Shown here: positions 9,062 to 17,553 of the stretch, in pieces
Layout of the letters: each line of letters starts with the position of its first letter
How positions within the stretch are numbered: the first letter of the stretch is position 1
NCBI RefSeq assembly: GCF_000685035.1
Contig: NZ_BAYB01000009.1
Span: 328,695 to 392,694 of the forward strand
Reading direction: 5' to 3'
Source: Paraburkholderia ferrariae NBRC 106233
GTDB lineage: Bacteria; Pseudomonadota; Gammaproteobacteria; Burkholderiales; Burkholderiaceae
DNA: 64,000 nt
Made by a program: the position numbers and the translations under genes
The notes under the pieces: model-generated
What the model saw: only the letters and a program-made list of their open reading frames with translations
What the model was told of the DNA's origin: nothing
Databases searched by the model: none

Positions 9062-9156
9062 GGCGCCCCCTCGGCGATATCGGAATGATCTTGATCGTAG
9101 CGGGCGAAATCTGATACAACCAGTCAGCTTCTGTCAAAAAATCTGAAAGGTCGCAC

Positions 9157-10059
9157 ATGAGCTTCAGTTCGGACAACGTGGCCGTCTTCCTCGCCGTGCT
9201 CGACCACGGCTCGTTTTCGGCGGCCGCCCGTGCGCTCGGCAAGGTGCCTTCCGCGGTGAGCATGGCGATGGCGAACCTCGAAGCGGCGCTCGACCTCGCG
9301 CTATTCGACCGCGCGGGCCGCGAGCCCATGCCCACCGACGCCGCGCGTGCCCTGGAGCCGCGCGCCCGGCAGATCGCGCTGCAACTGCGGCAACTCGACG
9401 TGCATGCGCTCGCCCTGCACGCGGGGCTGGAGAAAACGCTCGCCATTGCGATCGCGCCGGAACTGCTGGCCGCGCCCTGGAGCGCGCCGCTGCAAACGCT
9501 CGCGCTGGAGTTTCCCGCGCTGGAAGTGGACATCGTTTCGGCGCCGCAGGCGAACGCCATGCGCATGCTGCACGAAGGCGCCGTGCAACTCGCGCTCGTG
9601 TTCGAACGCCCTGGACTCGACGCGCGGGAAGGGTTTCAGGAGGTGAGCAGCGAACTGCTGGTGGCGGTGGTCTCGCCCGATCATCCGCTGTACCAGCCGG
9701 AGCAGAGCTGCGTGAGCCACGAGGATCTCATTGCGGGCCGGCAGATTGCCGTGGCGAGCGACGCGGACAGCCGGCTCAACAACCGCACGCTCGTCTCGCG
9801 CACCACCTGGCGCACGGACAGCCACCTCGCCACGCTCGGCCTCGTGCAGGCCGGACTCGGCTGGGCCTATCTGCCGCGCGCGCTGGTGCAGCCGCTCGTG
9901 GCAACCGGCGCGCTCGTCGAAATCGTGCTCGAAAACATGAGCAACGAAATTCGCCTGTGGGCCGACGTGGTCTGGTCGACGGAGCGGCCGCTCGGACTCG
10001 CCGCGCGGCGCTACGTCGAACTGATGCGCGAGGCGCGCAAGGCGTCCGCCGATAGCTGA
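9157..10059 (+). CDS. LysR-family regulator (beside PACE pump)
   Basis: 300 residues. The N-terminal winged helix (about 1-60) reads FLAVLDHGSFSAAARALGKVPSAVS, followed by a linker helix and a periplasmic-binding-like effector domain. It starts 96 bases from the PACE pump start and is transcribed away from it, the usual arrangement for a LysR activator and its target. A ribosome site (GAAAGGTCGC) precedes the ATG. A short dyad CTGA-N9-TCAG in the gap may be part of the binding site, but it is weak. Confidence 0.9.
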   Translation: MSFSSDNVAVFLAVLDHGSFSAAARALGKVPSAVSMAMANLEAALDLALFDRAGREPMPTDAARALEPRARQIALQLRQLDVHALALHAGLEKTLAIAIAPELLAAPWSAPLQTLALEFPALEVDIVSAPQANAMRMLHEGAVQLALVFERPGLDAREGFQEVSSELLVAVVSPDHPLYQPEQSCVSHEDLIAGRQIAVASDADSRLNNRTLVSRTTWRTDSHLATLGLVQAGLGWAYLPRALVQPLVATGALVEIVLENMSNEIRLWADVVWSTERPLGLAARRYVELMREARKASADS

Positions 10060-10119
10060 CCCCGCCTCGCGGCGGCCGCCTTCAACGCGCCACCCTCGTC
10101 ACGCGCCTCGCGCAGGGCC

Positions 10120-10776
10120 TCACGCAAGTTCCGTGAACACCGCCGCAGCCGGCAGGCGCGACTTCGGCAGCTTCGCGTTGAAGTCCTCGCCGCTGCGATA
10201 GCCGAGGCTCACCACCACGAGCGACGTGAGGCCTTTTTCGCGCAAGCCGAGTTCGGCGTCGAGCACCGCCGCGTCGAAACCTTCCATCGGACAGGCGTCG
10301 ATCTCGAGCGTGGCCGCGCCGATCAGCAGCGTGCCGAGCGCGAGATAGGCCTGCTTTTCCATCCACTCCGGCAGATCGCCGCGCTCGTCGCGGTGCAGCT
10401 TCACGTAGAACACGCGCGTGTTCTGCTGGCCCGTCTTCGCTTCGGGGCTCGCAAAGCGGCCGTCCGCTTCTTCCTGTGCAAGCACGGCGTTCAGGTGAGC
10501 TTCGTCCATATCGGTGCGCGCGCACAGCACCATCACGTGCGAAGCGCGCATCACCTTCGGTTCGTTATACGCATAGCCGGGCTGCATGGCCTTCGCCACA
10601 CGCGCACGCGCCGCATCGCTCGATGCGACCACGAAATGCCACGGCTGCGAGTTGACCGACGAGGGGCTGAAGCGCACCAGTTCCTTCAGTTCGTCGATAA
10701 CCGGGTCGGGGATCTTGCGGGCGGGATCGAAGGCCTTGGCCGCGTGACGGCCCTGGGCATAGCGGGTGAGATTCAA
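10120..10776 (-). CDS. nfsB: Oxygen-insensitive NAD(P)H nitroreductase, NfsB type
   Basis: 218 residues, the same size as E. coli NfsB (217) and colinear with it. Shared blocks are SPSSVNSQPWHFVVAS (FMN binding), EADGRFASPEAK, PMEGFDAAVLDAE, EKGLTSLVVVSLG and NAKLPKSRLP. The enzyme is an FMN flavoprotein that reduces nitroaromatics and quinones by two electrons. The frame opens with TTG at 10776; AGGAGA lies 8 bases upstream and the alignment with NfsB begins there, so I take TTG as the start. It stands alone with no obvious partner gene. Confidence 0.93.
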   Translation of the reverse strand: MNLTRYAQGRHAAKAFDPARKIPDPVIDELKELVRFSPSSVNSQPWHFVVASSDAARARVAKAMQPGYAYNEPKVMRASHVMVLCARTDMDEAHLNAVLAQEEADGRFASPEAKTGQQNTRVFYVKLHRDERGDLPEWMEKQAYLALGTLLIGAATLEIDACPMEGFDAAVLDAELGLREKGLTSLVVVSLGYRSGEDFNAKLPKSRLPAAAVFTELA

Positions 10777-10940
10777 ACAGGTTCTCCTGGACGTTTCCGG
10801 GGATTCGGGCGCCGCCGGTCCGGCGGCGAGCGCGACATCCTACCAGCACAGGCCCGCGCGCGTGCATGACGCCCGCCGGCGGCAGGGCATCCGTTATGCT
10901 GCTCATTCGGCCTCACCGCCCGCCAGGAAGGAGAAAGACC

Positions 10941-11360
10941 ATGCGCCAGGCGCTTCATCATCTGCACGTCAACGCGCGCACGCGCGGCCTCGTCGACATC
11001 AGCGCGCCCGTGCGCGCATTCGTGCGCGAGCAGGGCGTCGCCACCGGCCTCCTCACGCTGTTCTGCCGCCATACCTCGGCATCGCTGCTGATCCAGGAGA
11101 ATGCCGACCCGTCGGTGCGCCGCGATATCGAACGCTATTTCGACGAACTCGCGCCCGAAGCCCCGCAACGCTACGAGCACGACACCGAAGGCCCCGACGA
11201 CATGCCCGCGCACCTGCGCTGCGCGCTCACGCAGACCCAGCTTTCGATACCGGTCGAACACGGCGAGCCCGTGCTCGGCACATGGCAAGGCATTTATCTC
11301 TTCGAGCACCGCCGCCATGCAAGCGTGCGCGACATCGTCCTGCATCTGATCGGGGAATAG
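10941..11360 (+). CDS. YjbQ/UPF0047 family protein
   Basis: 139 residues of the compact YjbQ fold. The conserved core is GLLTLFCRHTSASLLIQENAD, and the end is LGTWQGIYLFEHR, with the family histidines. Members have weak thiamine-phosphate synthase activity when overproduced, but their real cell role is not known. The start at 10941 is set by AAGGAGAAAGACC directly before the ATG. It is a single gene diverging from nfsB. Confidence 0.92.
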   Translation: MRQALHHLHVNARTRGLVDISAPVRAFVREQGVATGLLTLFCRHTSASLLIQENADPSVRRDIERYFDELAPEAPQRYEHDTEGPDDMPAHLRCALTQTQLSIPVEHGEPVLGTWQGIYLFEHRRHASVRDIVLHLIGE

Positions 11361-11383
11361 CGCCGCCGACCCATGCGGCAAGA

Positions 11384-11420
11384 CACACGGCGAAGCACAC
11401 GGCAAAGCACGCGGCGTCTT
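11384..11420. repeat. Short 12-bp tandem repeat
   Basis: The unit ACACGGCGAAGC at 11385 is followed at once by ACACGGCAAAGC and then a partial, altered copy (ACGCGGCG). It lies between the YjbQ-family gene and the next gene. It is too short and imperfect to suggest a function. Confidence 0.4.
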
Positions 11421-11514
11421 GTAGCGCCGTGTGGCGCAACCAGGCAAAGCCGCGGCGCAAACGCTATGCTAGCGGTTTCACCCCTGGCGCCCCGCCCTTC
11501 AGAGGAATGTCCCC

Positions 11515-12237
11515 ATGAAACAGCCCACCGGTTCCACCATCACCTTCACGCGCCCCGACGGCAAGACGCTGCAGGGCTATCTCGCCCGCCCCGAGAAGGC
11601 CGAGGGTGCACCGGCCATCGTCGTCATCCAGGAATGGTGGGGCGTAAACGAGCAGATCCGCGGCGTGGCCGACCGCCTCGCACAATCGGGCTACATCGCG
11701 CTCGTCCCCGATCTCTATCGCGGCAAAAGCACGGTGGAAGAAGAAGAGGCGAACCACCTCATGAATGCGCTCGACTTCGCGGACGCCGCCTCGCAGGACG
11801 TGCGCGGCGCCGTGGACTACCTGAGGACGCTGACCGACCGTGTCGGCATGACGGGCTACTGCATGGGCGGCGCGCTCACGCTGCTGGCGGCGGGCCAGAT
11901 TTCCGGCCTCGACGGCGTGGTGGTGTGGTACGGCTTCCCGCCGCTCGAATACATCAACGCCTCGAAGATCGGCGCACCCGTGCTGGGCCACTGGGCCACG
12001 CAAGACCACTTCTTCAAGGCCGAGATTGTCGATGCGCTCGAAGCGAAGCTGCTCGAAGCCGGGGTCGATGTGACCTTCCACCGCTACCTCGCGCATCATT
12101 CGTTCGCCAACGAAACGGCCGTTGGCCCGGGCCGCATCGCGGCCACGCAATACGATCCGGTCTGGGCGCAACTGGCGTGGGACCGCACGCTCACGTTCTG
12201 GGGCAAGACGCTCTGGCCGCGTCGCGAAGCGCGCTGA
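11515..12237 (+). CDS. Dienelactone hydrolase family protein
   Basis: 240 residues, alpha/beta hydrolase of the dienelactone hydrolase branch. The catalytic triad is Cys-Asp-His, seen as GYCMGG (Cys nucleophile), WATQDHFF (Asp) and YLAHHSFAN (His). The oxyanion-side motif VIQEWWGVNEQIR is also typical. Family members open carboxymethylenebutenolides in chlorocatechol breakdown, but many paralogues act on other esters. There are no ortho-cleavage genes beside it, so the substrate is open. A GAGGAATGTCCCC ribosome site precedes the ATG. Confidence 0.9.
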   Translation: MKQPTGSTITFTRPDGKTLQGYLARPEKAEGAPAIVVIQEWWGVNEQIRGVADRLAQSGYIALVPDLYRGKSTVEEEEANHLMNALDFADAASQDVRGAVDYLRTLTDRVGMTGYCMGGALTLLAAGQISGLDGVVVWYGFPPLEYINASKIGAPVLGHWATQDHFFKAEIVDALEAKLLEAGVDVTFHRYLAHHSFANETAVGPGRIAATQYDPVWAQLAWDRTLTFWGKTLWPRREAR

Positions 12238-12309
12238 TTTTTACGGCTCGGCAGGGGGCGCGCGGGGTTTACCTTTAACGCTTCTTTAGAGCGCTTCAGC
12301 TTTAGTCCG

Positions 12310-13221
12310 CTAACGCGCCTCCCGTGCCGTCAACTGCCGCAACTGCTCGAGCAGTTTCACCGCCGGGCTCGGCAAGATGCCGTGCCGGCGCCGGAAGGCG
12401 GTCAGCGTGCGCCGCCCTTCCACGCCCGGCAACGGCAGCGTATCGAACACGCCCGCCTTGCTCTCCGTCGCGTACATCGGCAAGGCCATCCAGCTCAGAA
12501 ACCCCGAGCGTCCCACGAGGCTCTTCAACACCGTGATCGAGCGCGTTTCGACCACCACATTCGGCAGGCCCAGCCCCTGCGCGGCGAACGCCTGCTGCAT
12601 GTGATCGTACGGGGCCGTGCCGCGAGGCGGGATGGCCCATTGCTCGCCGAGCGTATCGGCCAGCGTGAGGCTGCGCTTCTTGCGCAGCGGATGATCGAGC
12701 GCCGCCACGACATAGCTCAGATCCTCCCAGCGGCAGTCGCCTATCGCCACGATCTCGTCCGTATCGGGCACGGCCATGCTGAGTGCGAGGTCGATGTCCC
12801 GGCGCACCAGCGCGTCGGCCAGCCGGTCCCACACCCCTTCGATAATTTCCACGCGCAGCTTCGGCCACTTCTGCAGCACGCCGCTCACCGCGAGCGGCAG
12901 CACGTGGCTCGCAATGCTGCCCACCGCGCCGCAGCGGATCGTGCCGCGCGCGAGGCCGCGCATGGCGTCGATCTCTTCGCGGGCCTGCTCGGCCTCGCGT
13001 TGCAGGAGGATCGCGTGCGGCAGCAGCGCCTCGCCCACGGGCGTGAGCTGCATGCCGCGCGAGTGGCGCTCGAAGAGCGGTGCGCCCACCTGGTCTTCGA
13101 GCCGGCGGATCGCCCGGCTCAGCGCGGGCTGCGTGACGTGCAGCGTTTCGGCCGCGCGCCCGAGGCTGCCGGTCGAAACGATGGTGGCGAAGGCGTGCAG
13201 TTGCTGGAGATTGAAAGTCAT
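12310..13221 (-). CDS. LysR-family regulator of the aromatic 2-oxoacid operon
   Basis: 303 residues from the ATG at 13221. The winged helix is LQQLHAFATIVSTGSLGRAAETLHVTQPALSRAIRRLE, with the effector domain after it. It diverges from the benzoylformate decarboxylase operon, 105 bases away, and is its probable activator. A TTG two codons upstream is possible but less likely. Both starts have a weak ribosome site. A small dyad (AAAGG/CCTTT, 13226-13240) lies just before the gene. Confidence 0.9.
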   Translation of the reverse strand: MTFNLQQLHAFATIVSTGSLGRAAETLHVTQPALSRAIRRLEDQVGAPLFERHSRGMQLTPVGEALLPHAILLQREAEQAREEIDAMRGLARGTIRCGAVGSIASHVLPLAVSGVLQKWPKLRVEIIEGVWDRLADALVRRDIDLALSMAVPDTDEIVAIGDCRWEDLSYVVAALDHPLRKKRSLTLADTLGEQWAIPPRGTAPYDHMQQAFAAQGLGLPNVVVETRSITVLKSLVGRSGFLSWMALPMYATESKAGVFDTLPLPGVEGRRTLTAFRRRHGILPSPAVKLLEQLRQLTAREAR

Positions 13222-13225
13222 GCCC

Positions 13226-13240
13226 AAAGGTAATGCCTTT
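13226..13240. promoter_or_regulatory. Weak dyad before LysR gene
   Basis: AAAGG at 13226-13230 is mirrored by CCTTT at 13236-13240, with TAATG between. It overlaps the leader of the LysR gene, so it could be an autoregulation site. The arms are only 5 bp, so chance is possible. Confidence 0.25.
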
Positions 13241-13326
13241 AACGCAAACAGGCAATTTCGGATTATCCCGGGCGTCGCGATAATGCCCCATCGACATCAC
13301 GCGCTCAGGCAACAGGAGACCGATCA

Positions 13327-14988
13327 ATGGCAGTCAGCGCGCCTCACCCGCATCCTTCGAATCAACGCGATCAATTGAATCAGCCGAACACCCGGAACGC
13401 CGCCGCGCCGGCGCTCACCGTGCGCGATGCCGTGATCGACTTCGCCCGCCGCGTCGGCATGACTTCGATCTTCGCGAACCCTGGCTCCACCGAGCTGCCG
13501 ATGTTCCGCGACTTCCCCGCCGATTTCCGCTACGTGCTGGGCCTGCAGGAAGCCGTCGTGGTCGGCATGGCCGACGGCTATGCCCAGGCAAGCGGGCGCG
13601 CCGCGCTGGTGAACCTGCATTCGGCGGCCGGCGTGGGCAACGCCATGGGCAATATCTTCACCGCGTTTCGCAACCGCACGCCGCTCGTCATCACGGCCGG
13701 CCAGCAGGCCCGCTCGATCCTGCCGTTCGATCCGTTCCTCGCGGCCACCCAGGCCACCGAACTGCCCAGGCCCTACGTGAAATGGAGCATCGAGCCCGCC
13801 CGCGCGCAGGACGTGCCGCTCGCCATCGCACGCGCCTGGGCCATCGCCATGCAGGAGCCGCGCGGTCCGGTGTTCGTCTCGATCCCCGTGGACGACTGGG
13901 ACCAGCCCGCCGAACGCGTGCCGGAGCGCGTGCTCGCCCACGTTACGCGGCCCGATCCGCAAACGCTCGCGCAAATCGGCGCGCGGCTCGACGCGTGCGA
14001 GCGGCCTGCCTTCGTGGTGGGCGGCGCGGTGGACCGCGCGGGCGCTGTCGAAGACGTGGTCCGCCTCGCCGAACGCCATCGCGCGCGGGTCTACGTCGCG
14101 CCGATGACGGGGCGCTGCAGCTTTCCCGAAACGCACCGCCTCTTCGCGGGTTTTCTGCCCGCGATGCGCGAGCGCATCGTCGAGATTCTGGACGGCCACG
14201 ATCTGGTGTTCGCGCTCGGCGCACCCGCGTTCACCTACCACGTCGAGGGCCAGGGCCCGCACGTGCCCCACGGTGCAGAGCTATGCCAGTTGATCGACGA
14301 CCCGGGCACGGCCGCCTGGACGCCGCAAGGCGTGGCCGCCGTCGGCAACGTGCGGCTCGGTGTCCTCGACCTGCTCGATCGCCCCGCGCCGCGCGAGCGT
14401 GCGCTGCCCGCGCCGCGCGCGGTGCCGCCCCGCGCGCTGCCGCCCGCAGCGGACGAGCGCATGTCGGTTGCGTATGCCTTGCAGACGCTCGGCGAAGCGC
14501 GTAGTGCCGCCGACATCGTGGTCGAAGAAGCCCCGAGCGCGCGCCCGGTGATGCAGACCTACCTGCCGATCGAACGCGCTGGCGGTTTCCTCACCATGGA
14601 TAGCGGCGGCCTGGGCTACGGCATGCCGGCCGCAGTGGGCGCGGCGCTCGCGAAACCCGGCGAACGCGTGATCGCGCTGATCGGCGACGGCTCCAGCATG
14701 TACTCGATCCAGGCGATCTGGAGCGCGGTGCAGCAGCGCCTTCCAATTACCTTCGTCATCCTGAACAATACGCGCTATGCCGCGCTGCAGGACTTTGCGC
14801 CGGTGTTCGGCTTCGGCCCCGGCGACCCGGTTCAGGGCACCGACCTGCCCGGCCTCGACTTCGTGGCGCTCGCCGCCGGCATGGGGTGCAGCGGCGTTCG
14901 CGTCAGTGCGGCTGGCGAACTGAGCGAGGCGCTCCAGCGTGCGCTCGCGGCGGGCGGCCCCGCGCTCGTCGAAGTGCTCGTCGCATAA
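13327..14988 (+). CDS. mdlC: Benzoylformate decarboxylase (ThDP-dependent)
   Basis: 553 residues, thiamine-diphosphate enzyme converting benzoylformate to benzaldehyde and CO2. The N-terminal domain has FANPGSTELPMF and LHSAAGVGNAMGN, matching the Ser and His active-site positions of Pseudomonas benzoylformate decarboxylase; FTYHVEGQG matches its second catalytic His region. The ThDP/Mg site is GDGSSMYSIQAIW ending in LNN. An N-terminal extension of about 25 residues is unusual for the family. It is the first gene of an operon with an aldehyde dehydrogenase, a ketopantoate-reductase-family enzyme and a transporter. Related 2-oxoacid decarboxylases are the main alternative. Confidence 0.88.
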   Translation: MAVSAPHPHPSNQRDQLNQPNTRNAAAPALTVRDAVIDFARRVGMTSIFANPGSTELPMFRDFPADFRYVLGLQEAVVVGMADGYAQASGRAALVNLHSAAGVGNAMGNIFTAFRNRTPLVITAGQQARSILPFDPFLAATQATELPRPYVKWSIEPARAQDVPLAIARAWAIAMQEPRGPVFVSIPVDDWDQPAERVPERVLAHVTRPDPQTLAQIGARLDACERPAFVVGGAVDRAGAVEDVVRLAERHRARVYVAPMTGRCSFPETHRLFAGFLPAMRERIVEILDGHDLVFALGAPAFTYHVEGQGPHVPHGAELCQLIDDPGTAAWTPQGVAAVGNVRLGVLDLLDRPAPRERALPAPRAVPPRALPPAADERMSVAYALQTLGEARSAADIVVEEAPSARPVMQTYLPIERAGGFLTMDSGGLGYGMPAAVGAALAKPGERVIALIGDGSSMYSIQAIWSAVQQRLPITFVILNNTRYAALQDFAPVFGFGPGDPVQGTDLPGLDFVALAAGMGCSGVRVSAAGELSEALQRALAAGGPALVEVLVA

Positions 14989-15034
14989 GCGCCCACCCTT
15001 TAGAGACTACTGAGGATTCCCGAGGAGACAAACG

Positions 15035-16486
15035 ATGAAAGACGTATCGATGCTGATCGACGGCGAACGGGTCCCGGCCCGCGACGGCGCGACCTTCGAG
15101 CGCCGCAACCCGCTGGACGGCACCGTGGCCTCGCGTGCGCCGGCCGCCAGCGTCGAGGACGCACGCGCTGCCGTGGACGCCGCCGCGCGCGCTTTCCCGG
15201 CGTGGTCGGCGCTCGGGCCGGGCGAGCGTCGCGCGCGGCTTACGCAGGCTGCCCACGCGCTCGAAGCGCAAGCCGACGCCTTCGTCGACGCCATGGCGGC
15301 GGAGACCGGCGCCTCCGCGCTGTGGGCGGGCTTCAACGTGCATCTCGCGGCCGAAGGGCTGCGCGAAGCCGCCGCGATGACCACGCAGATCGGCGGCGAA
15401 CTGATCCCCTCCGACGTGCCCGGCAATCTCGCCATGGGGGTGCGCCAGCCGGCGGGCGTGGTGCTCGGCATCGCACCGTGGAATGCGCCGGTGATTCTCG
15501 CGGTGCGCGCCATCGCGCTGCCGCTCGCCTGCGGCAACACGGTCGTGCTCAAGGGCTCGGAGATCTGCCCGGCCACGCACGGCCTCATCATCGAGGCGAT
15601 GCAGGAAGCGGGGTTGCCGCGCGGCGCCGTGAACTTCGTGACGAATGCACCCGCGGATGCCGCGCACATCGTCGAAGCCATGATCGCGCACCCCAAGGTG
15701 CGGCGCGTGAACTTCACCGGCTCGACGCGCGTGGGCCGCCTGATCGCGGAACAATGCGCGCGCCACCTGAAGCCCGCCGTGCTCGAACTGGGCGGCAAGG
15801 CGCCCTTCGTCGTACTAAACGATGCCGATCTCGATGCTGCAGTCGATGCCGCCGTATTCGGCGCCTTTGCGAACTCCGGGCAGATCTGCATGTCCACCGA
15901 ACGCATCATCGTGGACGAGCAGATTGCCGATGCGTTCGTCGGCAAGCTCGCCGCGCGCGCCCGCGCGCTGCCGCTGGGCGACCCGCGCAAGGGGCCGGTC
16001 GTGCTCGGCTCGGTGGTCGATATGAGCACGGTCGAGCGCTGCAACGCGCTGATCGACGACGCGCTCGCCAAAGGCGCCACGCTCCTGTGCGGCGGCAAGG
16101 CAGAGAGCACGCTCATGCCGGCCACGCTGCTCGACCACGTGACGCCCGCCATGCACCTCTATCACGACGAATCGTTCGGCCCGGTGAAGCCCATTGTCCG
16201 CGTGCGCGGCGATGAGGCTGCCATCGCCTGCGCGAACGACAATCCGTATGGACTCTCCTCGGCCGTGTTCAGCCGCGACAGCGCGCGCGCCCTGAACGTC
16301 GCGCGGCGCATCGAATCCGGCATCTGCCATATCAACGGCCCGACGGTGCACGACGAAGCGCAGATGCCTTTCGGCGGCGTGAAGGACAGCGGCTTCGGGC
16401 ACTTCGGCGGCAAGGCCGGTATCGCCGAATTCACCGAACTGCGCTGGATCACGCTGCAAACCACGCCGCGCCACTATCCGTTCTAG
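15035..16486 (+). CDS. NAD(P)-dependent aldehyde dehydrogenase, aromatic type
   Basis: 483 residues with the full aldehyde dehydrogenase set: cofactor region GIAPWNAPVILAVRA, FTGSTRVGR, the general base in ELGGKAPFVV, and catalytic Cys285 in NSGQICMS. The sequence style, with INGPTVHDEAQMPFGGVKDSG near the end, is that of salicylaldehyde and benzaldehyde dehydrogenases. In this operon it would oxidise the benzaldehyde made by the decarboxylase 46 bases upstream to benzoate. A GAGGAGACAAACG ribosome site precedes it. Confidence 0.88.
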   Translation: MKDVSMLIDGERVPARDGATFERRNPLDGTVASRAPAASVEDARAAVDAAARAFPAWSALGPGERRARLTQAAHALEAQADAFVDAMAAETGASALWAGFNVHLAAEGLREAAAMTTQIGGELIPSDVPGNLAMGVRQPAGVVLGIAPWNAPVILAVRAIALPLACGNTVVLKGSEICPATHGLIIEAMQEAGLPRGAVNFVTNAPADAAHIVEAMIAHPKVRRVNFTGSTRVGRLIAEQCARHLKPAVLELGGKAPFVVLNDADLDAAVDAAVFGAFANSGQICMSTERIIVDEQIADAFVGKLAARARALPLGDPRKGPVVLGSVVDMSTVERCNALIDDALAKGATLLCGGKAESTLMPATLLDHVTPAMHLYHDESFGPVKPIVRVRGDEAAIACANDNPYGLSSAVFSRDSARALNVARRIESGICHINGPTVHDEAQMPFGGVKDSGFGHFGGKAGIAEFTELRWITLQTTPRHYPF

Positions 16487-16496
16487 GGAGCACGCC

Positions 16497-17417
16497 ATGC
16501 AGATCGCCATACTGGGCGCGGGAGCCATGGGCTCGCTCTTCGGCGGACTGCTTGCCGAAGCGGGCCATGACGTGACGCTGCTCGACATCGACGAAGCGCA
16601 TCTCGCGGCGATCCGCCAGAATGGCTTGCGGCTCTCGACCGACGCGGGCGAGCGCGTGGTGCGCCAGCTCACGGTGCTGCGCCCGGAATCCGCCAGCGCG
16701 GCCGCCGACCTGCTCATCGTCTTCACCAAGACACTGCACACCGCGGCGGCGCTCGAAGCGGCACGCGCGGCACTCGGCCCGCAAACGGCGCTGCTCTCGC
16801 TGCAGAATGGGCTCGGCAATGCCGAACGGCTCGTTCGCTTCGCGGAGCCCGCGCGCGTGATGGTAGGCGTGACGACATGGCCCGCCGACAAATCGGAGCC
16901 AGGCCGCGTGAGTTCGCACGGCAGCGGCGCGATCCGCCTGATGAGCGCCGACGGGTCGCGCACGCCGGTGCTCGCACAAACCGTGGACGCGCTGAACTCG
17001 GCCGGCCTCGCCTGCACGGCGGACCCCGACGTGTGGGCGGCCATCTGGGAAAAGGCCGCGTTCAATGCCGCGCTCAACAGCCTGTGCGCGGTGACGCAAT
17101 GCACCGTAGGAGAACTGACGAATACCCCTGATGGCGAAGCGCTCGCACTGAAGATTGCCGGCGAGGCCGTAGCCGTGGCGCGCGCCCTCGGCATCGAGGC
17201 GAACGATGCGCACGTTGCCGCGAATGTGCGTCATGCGCTCGCGCATCACCGCGCGCATCGCCCGTCGATGCTGCAGGACGTGCTCGCGGGCCGGCGCACC
17301 GAAATCGAAGCGATCAACGGCGCCGTGGTGGAAGCCGCGCGGGAGGCCGGTCTTGCCGTGCCCTATACGGAGAGCCTGCTGCATCTCGTACGGCTCGTGG
17401 ATGCGCGCCCACGTTAG
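16497..17417 (+). CDS. Ketopantoate reductase (KPR/PanE) family oxidoreductase
   Basis: 306 residues. It has a Rossmann domain with LGAGAMGSLFGGLLAEAGHDV (NADP/NAD binding) and a helical C-terminal domain with IWEKAAFNAALNSLCAV, whose Lys is the KPR catalytic residue. Classical PanE makes pantoate, but here the gene sits 10 bases after the aldehyde dehydrogenase in a benzoylformate operon. Some KPR-family enzymes (Enterococcus D-mandelate dehydrogenase) interconvert D-mandelate and benzoylformate. I infer that a 2-hydroxyacid dehydrogenase role, supplying benzoylformate, fits this context better than pantoate synthesis. Confidence 0.85.
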   Translation: MQIAILGAGAMGSLFGGLLAEAGHDVTLLDIDEAHLAAIRQNGLRLSTDAGERVVRQLTVLRPESASAAADLLIVFTKTLHTAAALEAARAALGPQTALLSLQNGLGNAERLVRFAEPARVMVGVTTWPADKSEPGRVSSHGSGAIRLMSADGSRTPVLAQTVDALNSAGLACTADPDVWAAIWEKAAFNAALNSLCAVTQCTVGELTNTPDGEALALKIAGEAVAVARALGIEANDAHVAANVRHALAHHRAHRPSMLQDVLAGRRTEIEAINGAVVEAAREAGLAVPYTESLLHLVRLVDARPR

Positions 17418-17553
17418 CCGCGCACCGCGCGCGCCATGCCCAAACGACATGGCTTTTGCGCGAAACGGAATTTCAGTTTGCGCGGCCCACCGTCCATACT
17501 GACCCGATGATGAAAAGAGCATGCGCGCCAACAGCGCATCAAGGAGACAAGCG